A stretch of 64,000 bases of DNA from Arthrobacter luteolus NBRC 107841. Its GTDB lineage: Bacteria; Actinomycetota; Actinomycetes; Actinomycetales; Micrococcaceae. The stretch spans positions 62,001-126,000 of the forward strand of contig NZ_BCQM01000009.1 in NCBI RefSeq assembly GCF_001552075.1, given 5' to 3'. The position numbers and the translations under genes were made by a program. Positions 9,701 through 16,751 of this stretch are shown piece by piece; the stretch's first letter is position 1, and each line of letters begins with the position of its first letter. The notes under the pieces were generated by a model. The model saw only the letters and a list, made by a program, of their open reading frames with translations. It searched no databases and had not been told where the DNA came from.

Positions 9701-9792
9701 TCGGCTTTCGCATCAGGAATGTACTCAGCAACCACCGTGCTTTCGTTCGACGCAGCTATCGGATCGTACTTACGCGGAGTCGCCTCGCTCAT
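6751..9792 (-). CDS. hsdR: type I restriction enzyme R subunit
   Basis: At 1013 residues this is a full-length HsdR. The N-terminal nuclease domain shows RYDVTVLVNGLPMVHIELK, a PD-(D/E)XK motif ending near residue 176. The motor part has Walker A HTTGSGKT near 329-336, DECH near 431 and FTGTPIF as motif III, followed by a helicase C half and a helical C-terminal domain that docks on the methyltransferase. In complex with HsdM and HsdS it translocates unmodified DNA and cuts it at a distance. It is the last gene of the hsdM-hsdS-hsdR operon and its start overlaps the hsdS stop by four bases. Confidence 0.95.
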   Translation of the reverse strand: MSEATPRKYDPIAASNESTVVAEYIPDAKAESAYQSESDLERELIRLLESQAYEYLPITSEAQLTSNLRAQLETLNHITFSDTEWEQFFTQRLAGANEGIVEKTVRIQEDHVQLLTRDDGSVKNILLLDKPNVHNNRLQVINQYETPQGGSGGNYANRYDVTVLVNGLPMVHIELKRRGVDIREAFNQIDRYQRDSFWAGSGLFEYVQLFVISNGTLTKYYSNTTRRQHINEMTGKKRVRKTSNSFEFTSWWADAQNKPIQDLTAFAKTFFAKHTLLNILTKYCVLTADRMLLVMRPYQIVGTERILQKIEISANYKQLGTTAAGGYVWHTTGSGKTLTSFKAAQLASKMPSVDKVLFVVDRKDLDYQTMREYDRFEKGAANSNTSTAVLKKQLEDPGARIIITTIQKLSTFINANKGHAIYNGHVVIIFDECHRSQFGDMHTAITKAFKRYNLFGFTGTPIFAENAGSGGNPKLRTTEQAFGEKLHTYTIVDAITDKNVLPFRIDYVNTVRVGNVADKQVSAIDTETALLAPERVRKIVGYTLEHFDQKTKRAEAYTLGEKRVRGFNALFATASIPAARRYYQEFQAQQKDLPSDRKLKVGLIYSYGANDAVEDGALDEEEFDTGHLSNDARSFLEDAIADYNAMFGTSFDTTADRFQNYYKDLSLRLKQREIDLVIVVNMFLTGFDATTMNTLFVDKNLRAHGLIQAFSRTNRILNSVKTYGSIVSFRDLEEQTNDAIALFGNKDARGVVLLKPYPEYYSEYQEKVDELLAAYPLGSPITGESAQKEFIALFGAILRLQNILTSFDEFTGNEILTDRQGQDYRSVYLDLYAEFRKEKTADKEKINDDVVFEIELIKQVEINVDYILVLVQKYREQRGDGEDKEIRAEITRAVDASPTLRNKKDLVEAFIDRVSITGEIDEDWQAFINERRESELEKIIEAENLRADATRTFIDMAFSDGSIQVAGPALTKVLPPVSRFAPTGGLGEKKQRVLGKLGEYFDRFFGLSTVRSD

Positions 9793-10934
9793 ACAGCCCG
9801 CTCTTTAAAGGTGAGCAGCTGGTCGCGGTAGTACTCGTACTGTTTGCGGCGCGCTGCCAGCTCGGCGGGGAGACCGATACTTAGGTCGTTCAGGAGGATG
9901 CCGAACACATCGAGAATTTCGACAATACGTTCCTGTTCCTTCTTTGGCGGAACAGCAAGAGTGATCTGACTAAGCCCCTCACGCGATAACCGCTTCACCT
10001 TAGCCCGTGAGACAAACTTTCCTTTTTGAGAATGAAAGGCTTGAGTCTGCAAGTAGTACGATACAAATTTTGGGTTCAATGGATGACGATAGAGGAAACA
10101 GTCATCGTGAATCGCCACATCAGTGTCCCCAAGCCATGCGACAGCCTTCCCGACGTCTTCGACGGTCTCGCCCACGGCAGCAAGTATCACATCCTTGGGC
10201 TTCGCAAGCCGGAGTTGTGAAACCATGTTTTCAGGCAGGTGCGTGATAGTTGATGTGGTTGAAGTTCCATAAGACGTGTATATTTCGCCATAATGGATGC
10301 AGGGAATTCCACTTTCCGTGAAGTCGTTTTTGATGAAGCGTCGACCACGAATAAACTCTCCAACTTCGCCCATGGGCAGCCACTGGAAATCCTTGCCATG
10401 GCCCGCGATTAGGGAATCGCGGTAGTGCTCATATTGTCTGCGGCGGGCTTCCAGCTCGGCTTCCAGTTCTGATTCCAGCTGGGTGAACTGGTCCAGTATT
10501 CGCACAATCTCCTGCTGAATCTCCAGCGGCGGGACCGGTACGCGTAGCTGGTTCAATACTGACTGGGTCAAGCTGGGAATGCCACCGGCTTGGTTGAGCT
10601 CTTCCAGATGCTGGGTTGACAGGTGGTAGTACAGAAATTTGGGGACTATTCGCTCGCCAATTTCTGTATAAAAAATTGTATCCACGGTCCAAAAGGGGAC
10701 GTCTACGTAATAGAGCTTTTCCAGTGACCCCTTGCGCGGAATCAGCACTGATGGTCCCAGGTGGGCAGCTGTATCAACGTGACGCATCACGCCTCCCGTT
10801 CCGTACACAGGAACGGTCCCTTCTCCAAGCGCCTTGTAGTCTCTTCCGTTTCGAATGCGTACAAGGTCACCAAGCGCGGCGAACTGAACCCCGTCAGGGC
10901 AAAGCTCTGCGATCAGGTCGTCGATCCGGCTCAT
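9789..10934 (-). CDS. hsdS: type I restriction-modification specificity subunit S
   Basis: A 381-residue protein with the usual two half-sites. Target recognition domain 1 covers about residues 1-135 and domain 2 about 180-325. Each is followed by a conserved spacer helix: QQEIVRILDQFTQLESELEA ending in RRRQYEHYRDSLI, and QERIVEILDVF ending in RRKQYEYYRDQLL. HsdS chooses the bipartite DNA target for both methylation and cleavage. Domain 2 (about 10,000-10,350 on the plus strand) is visibly richer in A and T than the rest of the operon, consistent with exchange of recognition domains. It overlaps hsdM and hsdR by four bases each. Confidence 0.95.
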   Translation of the reverse strand: MSRIDDLIAELCPDGVQFAALGDLVRIRNGRDYKALGEGTVPVYGTGGVMRHVDTAAHLGPSVLIPRKGSLEKLYYVDVPFWTVDTIFYTEIGERIVPKFLYYHLSTQHLEELNQAGGIPSLTQSVLNQLRVPVPPLEIQQEIVRILDQFTQLESELEAELEARRRQYEHYRDSLIAGHGKDFQWLPMGEVGEFIRGRRFIKNDFTESGIPCIHYGEIYTSYGTSTTSTITHLPENMVSQLRLAKPKDVILAAVGETVEDVGKAVAWLGDTDVAIHDDCFLYRHPLNPKFVSYYLQTQAFHSQKGKFVSRAKVKRLSREGLSQITLAVPPKKEQERIVEILDVFGILLNDLSIGLPAELAARRKQYEYYRDQLLTFKERAV

Positions 10935-12499
10935 TTGCTACCTTCCAGGTCAGCCACGATGGCGTCAATGGAGGTGCGGAGTTCCTGTTGTCGGGCGACG
11001 ATTCGCTGGATTTCGGCGTTGAGTTCGGTGATGTCGATGACTTCGCGGGTGTCTTCGGCTTCGACGTAGGAGGAGACTGCAAGGTTGTAGGCGTTGGCTG
11101 CGATGTCTTCGTTTGCTACGAGTTTCGCGAAGTGGTCCGCGTCTTCGCGGGCGATGAATGCGTCCAGGATAGTCCGTTGGTTCGTTGAGGTGAGTTTGTT
11201 CTTGTTCCCGCCGCGGACGAATTCTTTGGAGCCGTCGATGAAGAGGACGGCATTGTCATTCTTGGATTTCTTGAGGACGATGATGCAGGTCGCGATGGTG
11301 GTGCCGAAGAACAGGTCCGGCGGCAGCTGGATCACGGCGTCGACGTAGTTGTTATCGATCAGGTATTTGCGGATCTTCGCTTCAGCACCGCCACGGTAGA
11401 GCACCCCGGGGAACTCGACGATCGCCGCGGTGCCGTTCACCGCCAGCCAAGACAGGATGTGCATGGTGAAAGCCAGATCGGCCTTGGACTTCGGGGCGAG
11501 TACACCTGCGGGGGCGAACCGGGGGTCGTTGATGAGCAGCGGGTTCGCGTCGCCTTCCCATCGGATGGAGTAGGGCGGGTTGGAGACGATCGCTTCGAAG
11601 GGTTCATCATCCCAGTGCGCGGGGTCCAGGAGGGTGTCGCCGTGGGCGAGGTTGAACTTCTCGTAGTTCACGTCGTGCAGGAACATATTGATGCGGGCAA
11701 GGTTGTAGGTGGTCAGGTTGATTTCCTGGCCGTAGAACCCCTGGCGGACGTTTCCCTTGCCCAAGATCTTGTCGAACTTCAGCAGCAGCGAGCCCGAGCC
11801 CACCGCGGGATCGTAAACCTTGTTGACCTGTGTTTTGCCCACGACGGTGATGCGGGCCAGGAGTTCGGAGACTTCCTGCGGGGTGTAGTATTCCCCGCCG
11901 GACTTCCCTGCGCTGGAGGCGTACATCTGCATCAGGTACTCGTACGCGTCACCGAACAGGTCGATGGAGTGGTCCTCGAAGTTCCCCAGCGGCAGGTCTC
12001 CGATGGCGTCCAGGAGCTTGACGAGCTTCTCGTTGCGCTTGGCTACGGTATTGCCAAGTTTGGAGCTGTTGACGTCCAGGTCGTCGAAGAGACCTTTGAG
12101 GTCGTATTCACTGTCATGGCCAACGGCGGAGCCTTCAATGTTCTTGAATATCCTCGCCAGGGTCTCGTTCAGGTTCTCGTCGTTTGCAGCGTGCTTGCGG
12201 ACGTTCTGGAACAGCTCCGAGGGCAGGATGTAGAAGCCTTTGTCCTGGACGGTGACCTCCCGGCCGAACTCCGCCTGCTCGTCGGGAAGAGTGGAATAGT
12301 CAAAGTCGGTGTTGCCGGTGGCTCGTTCGCCCTCGTTGATGTAGGCGGTGAGGTTCTCGGAAATGAACCGGTAGAAGAGCATGCCGAGCACGTAGCTTTT
12401 GAAGTCCCACCCGTCCACTGAGCCTCTCAGATCGTTTGCGATGCGCCAGATAGTTTTGTGCAGCTCGGCGCGCTGTGCTTCTCGAGTGGTGGGACTCAT
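10931..12499 (-). CDS. hsdM: type I restriction-modification N6-adenine methyltransferase subunit M
   Basis: A 522-residue HsdM. It has the helical N-terminal domain (GWDFKSYVLGMLFYRFISEN), the S-adenosylmethionine motif DPAVGSGSLLL near residue 230, and the catalytic NPPYS near residue 307. It methylates adenine on the target chosen by HsdS, protecting host DNA. It is the first gene of a compact operon; the ATG is preceded by aggaga about 9 bases upstream. The order M-S-R with four-base overlaps should keep the three subunits in balance, with the cutting subunit made last. Confidence 0.95.
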   Translation of the reverse strand: MSPTTREAQRAELHKTIWRIANDLRGSVDGWDFKSYVLGMLFYRFISENLTAYINEGERATGNTDFDYSTLPDEQAEFGREVTVQDKGFYILPSELFQNVRKHAANDENLNETLARIFKNIEGSAVGHDSEYDLKGLFDDLDVNSSKLGNTVAKRNEKLVKLLDAIGDLPLGNFEDHSIDLFGDAYEYLMQMYASSAGKSGGEYYTPQEVSELLARITVVGKTQVNKVYDPAVGSGSLLLKFDKILGKGNVRQGFYGQEINLTTYNLARINMFLHDVNYEKFNLAHGDTLLDPAHWDDEPFEAIVSNPPYSIRWEGDANPLLINDPRFAPAGVLAPKSKADLAFTMHILSWLAVNGTAAIVEFPGVLYRGGAEAKIRKYLIDNNYVDAVIQLPPDLFFGTTIATCIIVLKKSKNDNAVLFIDGSKEFVRGGNKNKLTSTNQRTILDAFIAREDADHFAKLVANEDIAANAYNLAVSSYVEAEDTREVIDITELNAEIQRIVARQQELRTSIDAIVADLEGSK

Positions 12500-12639
12500 A
12501 ACTTGCTATCTCCTGAACGCTGCAAACGGGCTGTCAACCATGTTCGGTTGCCCTCCTCCATGTTATCGAGGAGCACCGACACTCACATGGAGGCCCGCTG
12601 GGCAGTAGGTAACGTGTTTAGCGGGGCACTATCTGCCCC

Positions 12640-12667
12640 TTGTATCTCTGAGATATATCTGTAGCAT
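12640..12667 (+). promoter_or_regulatory. candidate promoter with internal palindrome upstream of the GntR gene
   Basis: TTGTAT at 12640-12645 and TAGCAT at 12662-12667 are 16 bases apart and could serve as -35 and -10. The spacer contains the perfect palindrome AGATATATCT (12651-12660), a plausible autoregulatory site for the GntR-family protein encoded 22 bases downstream. This is pattern matching only. Confidence 0.3.
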
Positions 12668-12688
12668 CTCTGTAATGCAGGTCACACC

Positions 12689-13429
12689 ATGACACCCGCG
12701 GACAACGTCCTTCCGCTGCGCACCGGCCCCGCCCCTGGCAGCTCCACGGCCACCCCCACGGACGCCCCTAACAACCCCACCACCCAGTCCCAGCCCGAAC
12801 GAATCCGTGGCATGATCCGGCGGCAGATCATCCGCGCCGAACTACGGCCGGGACAGATCTTCACCGAGCCCGACCTCGCCCGCGAATACGGCGTCTCCAA
12901 GACACCGGTCCGCGAAGCCCTGCAGATGCTCACCGTCGAAGGCCTGGTCAACGTGCTGCCGCGCAAGGGCTATATGGTGCGCAGCCTCAGCTTCCACGAC
13001 GTCCGCGAAGTCATGGACCTGCGCCTCATCCTCGAACCCCCGCTGGCCGCCGCAGCCGCGCGCAACGTCACCGCAGACCTCGTCACCGACCTGCGCACTC
13101 AGATCGAAAACCAGTTCCGCGAAGGCAACACCCTGGAAGACCGGCTCGCCGCCGCCCGCGACTTCCACGTCACCTGCTCCCAGGCCTCCCGCAACACCCG
13201 GGCCGCAGCCGTGGACCGCAGCCTGACCGACGAGGTCATGCGGTTCTACCACCTCATGCCCACCGCCCGTGACCACTTCGCCTCCGCCGAAGAACAGGCC
13301 GCGCACGAAGCCATCTTCGACGCCGTCGCCACCGGCAACGCCGAAGCCGCGCAGGAACTCATGCACAACCACCTGCTCGAATCCAACGCCGCCATGATCC
13401 GTACCTTCTACAACGCCGGACCGCTCTAA
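12689..13429 (+). CDS. GntR family transcriptional regulator, FadR/FCD subfamily
   Basis: A 246-residue regulator. Residues about 32-95 form the GntR winged helix (IRRQIIRAELRPGQ, then TEPDLAREYGVSKTPVREAL). The C-terminal 150 residues are an all-helical FCD ligand domain (DVREVMDLRLILEPPLAAAAA) of the kind that binds small carboxylic acids. It lies just upstream of a binding lipoprotein and an FMN-dependent 2-hydroxyacid oxidase on the same strand, so a hydroxyacid or related acid is the likely signal; that is inference. The first 30 residues are low-complexity, and no good ribosome site precedes the ATG, so the start is uncertain. Confidence 0.85.
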   Translation: MTPADNVLPLRTGPAPGSSTATPTDAPNNPTTQSQPERIRGMIRRQIIRAELRPGQIFTEPDLAREYGVSKTPVREALQMLTVEGLVNVLPRKGYMVRSLSFHDVREVMDLRLILEPPLAAAAARNVTADLVTDLRTQIENQFREGNTLEDRLAAARDFHVTCSQASRNTRAAAVDRSLTDEVMRFYHLMPTARDHFASAEEQAAHEAIFDAVATGNAEAAQELMHNHLLESNAAMIRTFYNAGPL

Positions 13430-13481
13430 CCCCGCCGTTCCTAAACAGCACAAACAGCACACCGACCCGAAAGGCAACGCA

Positions 13482-14480
13482 ATGAAGCGTCCACTCAAAA
13501 CCCTCGGTACCGCCACGCTGCTCACCTCCGCCCTCTTCCTCGCCGGCTGCGGCGGCGAAGGCGGGACCAACGGCGCCGCCGCCGGGGGAGAAGGCCCGGT
13601 CAAGGTCGGCATCTCCCAGCTCATGGACATCGACGCCCTCAACGCCACCCGCGAAGGCTTCATCAAGGGCATGACCGAAAACGGCTACGTCGAAGGCGAG
13701 GACATCGAGTACGACTACCAGAACGCGCAGGGTGACCAGGCCACCGCCACCCAGATCGCTGCCGGCTTCGCGACGTCGGACTTTGACCTCGTTTTCGCGA
13801 TCGCCACCCCGGCCGCCCAGACCGTGGCCCAGGCCGTCGGCAACATTCCCGTGGTGTTCTCTGCCGTCACCGAACCCGTGGAAGCCGGCATCGTGGAGTC
13901 CTGGGATGCCCCCGGCGCCAACATCACCGGCACCAGCAACCTCGGACCGGTCGAGGACCAGATCGGGCTGATCAAGGAACTCGCGCCCGACGCCAAGACC
14001 ATCGGCGTCGTCTACTCCTCCGGTGAGGTCAATTCCCAGGTGCAGGTGGACCTGGCCCGCGAGGCCGCGAAGAAGCTGGGCATGGAACTGAAGGAAGCCT
14101 CCGTCGCGAGCACCGCCGAGGTGCAGCAGGCCGCCCAGTCGCTCGATGTCGACGCGTTCTACGTGCCCACCGACTCGCACGTGGTCTCCGCGATCGACAG
14201 CGTGGTGGAAGCCGCCGAATCCCAGCAGGTGCCGCTCGTCGTCGGCGACAGTGCCACGGTGAAAGCCGGCGGCGCCGCCACCTACGGCCTGGACTACGAA
14301 CAGCTCGGCTACCAGACCGCGCTGATGGCGATCAAGATCCTCGAGGGCGAAGACCCAGCCGGCATGCCGGTGGAAAAGCAGACCGAATCGCTGCTGGTGA
14401 TCAACAAGGGCGCCGCGGAACGGATGGGCGTCACCATCCCGCAGGAACTGCTCGACACCGCCGACACGGTTATCGAGTAA
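13482..14480 (+). CDS. ABC transporter substrate-binding lipoprotein (ABC_sub_bind / TrpX type)
   Basis: A 332-residue secreted lipoprotein: basic start, hydrophobic core and the lipobox LAGC, with Cys22 as the probable lipid site. The mature part fits the ABC_sub_bind family (PF04392): VKVGISQLMDIDALNATREG, then FAIATPAAQTVAQAVGNIPVVFSAVTEP and GIVYSSGEVNSQ-like segments. Family members feed a dedicated permease and ATPase, often for aromatic amino acids. Neither subunit is next to it here; an oxidase gene follows instead. It probably forms a unit with the GntR gene 52 bases upstream. Substrate unknown. Confidence 0.8.
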   Translation: MKRPLKTLGTATLLTSALFLAGCGGEGGTNGAAAGGEGPVKVGISQLMDIDALNATREGFIKGMTENGYVEGEDIEYDYQNAQGDQATATQIAAGFATSDFDLVFAIATPAAQTVAQAVGNIPVVFSAVTEPVEAGIVESWDAPGANITGTSNLGPVEDQIGLIKELAPDAKTIGVVYSSGEVNSQVQVDLAREAAKKLGMELKEASVASTAEVQQAAQSLDVDAFYVPTDSHVVSAIDSVVEAAESQQVPLVVGDSATVKAGGAATYGLDYEQLGYQTALMAIKILEGEDPAGMPVEKQTESLLVINKGAAERMGVTIPQELLDTADTVIE

Positions 14481-14533
14481 ACGCAGTCATCGAATACGCA
14501 CGAACCCTCGCAGCACCAACCAGGAAAGCAGTT

Positions 14534-15742
14534 ATGAAGCGCCGAATTCCCCAGTACTCCGAACTCCGCGAACTTGTGCAGTTCAAAGCCTTCGATCCCG
14601 ACCGGCGCCGCGCCCGGCTGGCCAAGGCCAACACCGTCTGGGACCTGCGGGACATCGCTAAGCGGCGGATCCCGACGGCGGCCTTCGAGTACGTGGACGG
14701 CGGCAGCTTTTTTGAGCACTCGCTGCGGCGGAACCGGGCGGCGTTCGACGACGTCGAATTCAACCCCCGCGTGCTCCGCGACGTCTCCGCGGTGGACCTG
14801 CGGGCTAAGATCGCCGGCGTGGACGCTGCTCTGCCGGTGGGCATCGCGCCCACCGGCCTGACCCGGCTGATGCATTCCGAGGGCGAGGTGGCCGGCGCGC
14901 AGGCAGCCGCCGCGTTCGGCATTCCGTTCTCCCTCTCCACCATGGGCACGGTGTCCATCGAGGAGGTCGCCCGGGAAGCGCCCGACGCCGATAAATGGTT
15001 CCAGCTCTATCTCTGGAAGGATCGTCCCCGGTCTTTGGACCTGATCCGCCGGGCGGCCGACGCCGGGTTCGGGGCGCTGATCGTTACGGTCGACACCCCG
15101 GTCTCCGGCGCCCGGCACCGCGACACCCGCAACGGGATGACCCTGCCGCCCACCCTGACGGCGAAAACCATCCTCGACGCCTCCTACCGGCCGGAGTGGT
15201 GGTTCAATTTCCTGACCACCAAACCGCTGGGCTTCGCGAACTTCGAGGCAGACCGGATGTCCGTGGCGGAAAGCGTGAACACCATGTTCGACCCGTCGCT
15301 GAACCTGGACGACCTGGCCTGGCTGCGGGAGAACTGGCCCGGCAAGCTGATCGTGAAGGGCATCCAATCCGCGGCCGACGCCGTCGACGTCCTGGCCCGC
15401 GGCGCGGACACCTTGGTGGTCTCCAATCACGGCGGCCGGCAGCTGGACCGCGCCCCGGTGCCGCTGAAGGTGCTCCCCGAAATCCGGGCAGCCGTGGGAC
15501 CGGAAGCCGAGCTCATCCTGGACTCCGGAATTATGTCCGGCGGGGACATCGTCGCGGCGATCGCGGCCGGGGCGGACTTCACCCTGATTGGCCGGGCCTA
15601 CCTGTACGGGATGATGGCCGGCGGCCGGCAGGGTGTCGACCGTGCGCTGGAGATCCTGCGCACCGAGATGACCCTGGTGATGCAGCTGATCGGGGTGACC
15701 AGCCTGGACGAGCTGGGGCCGGAGCATCTGCGTCAGCGCTAG
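14534..15742 (+). CDS. FMN-dependent alpha-hydroxy-acid oxidizing protein (lactate dehydrogenase/oxidase family)
   Basis: A 402-residue TIM-barrel flavoprotein of the LldD/glycolate oxidase family. Recognisable parts are the FMN region (AFEYVDGGSFFE, PVGIAPTGLTRLMHSEGE), the active-site segment SNHGGRQLD with the catalytic His near residue 299, and the phosphate-binding end DSGIMSGGDIVAAIAAGA. The enzyme oxidises an L-2-hydroxyacid to the 2-oxoacid. Lactate is the commonest substrate, but the exact one cannot be read from sequence. It follows the binding lipoprotein by 53 bases and ends before a strong hairpin terminator at 15931. Confidence 0.85.
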   Translation: MKRRIPQYSELRELVQFKAFDPDRRRARLAKANTVWDLRDIAKRRIPTAAFEYVDGGSFFEHSLRRNRAAFDDVEFNPRVLRDVSAVDLRAKIAGVDAALPVGIAPTGLTRLMHSEGEVAGAQAAAAFGIPFSLSTMGTVSIEEVAREAPDADKWFQLYLWKDRPRSLDLIRRAADAGFGALIVTVDTPVSGARHRDTRNGMTLPPTLTAKTILDASYRPEWWFNFLTTKPLGFANFEADRMSVAESVNTMFDPSLNLDDLAWLRENWPGKLIVKGIQSAADAVDVLARGADTLVVSNHGGRQLDRAPVPLKVLPEIRAAVGPEAELILDSGIMSGGDIVAAIAAGADFTLIGRAYLYGMMAGGRQGVDRALEILRTEMTLVMQLIGVTSLDELGPEHLRQR

Positions 15743-15930
15743 GGGAGCAGCTTCGGCTACCCAAGCGCCGAGCCCCGCCCAAACAGAACCTGGCTGAGGG
15801 ATCCGCCGGAACTGGCAGAAAAGGGGATCCGGTCAAAGCCGGAACCTTGCGCCCGGGCCGGAGAACCCTTCAAAGAAGAGGGCCGCCAGGCCCAGTAGAT
15901 TTCCTTCGTTGGTTGCGGAGGACAGTAAGG

Positions 15931-15963
15931 AAAGCGGGAGCCGTGTGGTGCGGCTCCCGCTTT
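15931..15963. terminator. strong hairpin terminator after the 2-hydroxyacid oxidase
   Basis: A perfect 13-base stem (AAAGCGGGAGCCG / CGGCTCCCGCTTT) with a 7-base loop. A-runs and T-runs at the stem ends make it usable in both directions, for the oxidase operon from the left and for Rhs-locus transcripts from the right. Confidence 0.85.
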
Positions 15964-16050
15964 CATCTTTGCCAGACGAGTATGAGTGCGTGGATGTGTA
16001 CTTGGCTACGCCGCCGGGGTGGTGTTCTAAGGGATCCCCTGAGGAGAAGC

Positions 16051-16206
16051 GGTGCCGGAGGTGTAGCAGTAGGGCAGATCCATCACCAGGGTGTTATCCG
16101 TATTGTTCGGCCCGGTGTAGGCGGTGGAGCGGGTGACACGGCGGGAGTCGTAGTCGGTGTGGGTGCGGGCATCCCAGCTGGTACGGGCAGCGTTAGTGCC
16201 CATCCA
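16051..16206 (-). pseudogene. decayed duplicate of an Rhs/YD-repeat core segment
   Basis: About 156 bases match the core of the intact Rhs gene at about 17906-18064 with roughly 90% identity and one 3-base deletion. The minus-strand translation still reads WMGTNAARTSWDARTHTDYD, then TAYTGPNNTDNTLVMDL. Neither flank continues the similarity. It lies downstream of the Rhs gene and its two small membrane genes, as expected for a leftover of an earlier Rhs core or of a duplicated tip module. Confidence 0.8.
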
Positions 16207-16353
16207 AGCCGGCGCAACGTATGTCCTCTTCGTAACAGGCCTAGGCCAGACCCGGGAAGCTACCTCTGTCGCTACCGGCCATAATTGCGGCTGCATAGGC
16301 CACAGATAACGGCGTAGTGTCTGCATTTCACTCGGTCTAGAGAGATGCAGAAA

Positions 16354-16506
16354 TCATGGCGTCTTACAGGAATCGGAGCGGTGTCCCATCACTAGCTGAC
16401 ACATGAACTCAGGGTCATTTACCCCTCCCTCACCTGCAAGAAGGAAAATGCCACCGATCATGAGTGTGACCAAAGCGGCTGTGACGAACCAAAACTTTTT
16501 CCCCAC
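16354..16506 (-). CDS. small single-span membrane protein (50 aa), unknown function
   Basis: A 50-residue frame from GTG at 16506-16504. It has a KK start, one hydrophobic segment (FVTAALVTLMIGGIFLLA) and a short polar tail with two cysteines. A gaggagg ribosome site lies 11 bases upstream of the GTG, slightly far. In-frame upstream extension is blocked by a stop. It follows the 57-residue membrane protein gene in the Rhs locus by 71 bases. A role as immunity or accessory protein is possible but unproven, and no family is recognised. Confidence 0.5.
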   Translation of the reverse strand: MGKKFWFVTAALVTLMIGGIFLLAGEGGVNDPEFMCQLVMGHRSDSCKTP

Positions 16507-16577
16507 GGGCGTCGGGCCCTCCTCAATGCGGCCGGCACACCAGAATTAATAACATAGGCCGTCTGGTCGATATGATC

Positions 16578-16751
16578 TTAGTTCCCTCTTTTTTCCAGGT
16601 TTCGCCGGTAGACAGACCGAACACAATAGATTATAAACAGAATCCCAGGGGCACCGAGCAAACTCGAGTTCTCAGGTAGGACTAGCCATATTAGAACAGT
16701 AGCAATCACAAATAATACAAAAGCAATCGTGATCCTCTTGAAAAGCGTCAT
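16578..16751 (-). CDS. small two-span membrane protein (57 aa) overlapping the Rhs stop; candidate immunity protein
   Basis: The ATG at 16751-16749 overlaps the Rhs stop codon (ATGA), so translation is coupled to the end of Rhs. The product has two hydrophobic segments, ITIAFVLFVIATVLIWLVL and LLGAPGILFIIYCV, and a basic C-terminal end (RSVYRRNLEKRGN). In Rhs and other polymorphic toxin systems the gene right after the toxin tip encodes its immunity protein. When the tip acts on membranes, that partner is typically a small membrane protein. Position, overlap and topology fit this, but no homology is recognised. The region is AT-rich against its surroundings. Confidence 0.6.
   Translation of the reverse strand: MTLFKRITIAFVLFVIATVLIWLVLPENSSLLGAPGILFIIYCVRSVYRRNLEKRGN

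Larger units (their letters stand above)
15743..16353. other. 611-base interval with a terminator and an Rhs remnant, no intact gene
   Basis: The interval holds the hairpin terminator at 15931-15963 and a decayed copy of an Rhs core segment at 16051-16206. The remaining sequence shows no convincing coding frame: a 99-codon minus-strand frame is open across the remnant, but only its Rhs-like part is recognisable. Confidence 0.7.

Noticed and set aside
11459-12421. A 320-codon plus-strand frame opposite hsdM
   Set aside because: It is a long antisense shadow of a high-GC gene; hsdM on the other strand has clear catalytic motifs.
16027-16326. A 99-codon minus-strand frame as an intact small gene
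   Set aside because: Only its central part is Rhs-like and aligns with an internal segment of the full gene; the ends are unrelated, so it is treated as a decayed fragment.
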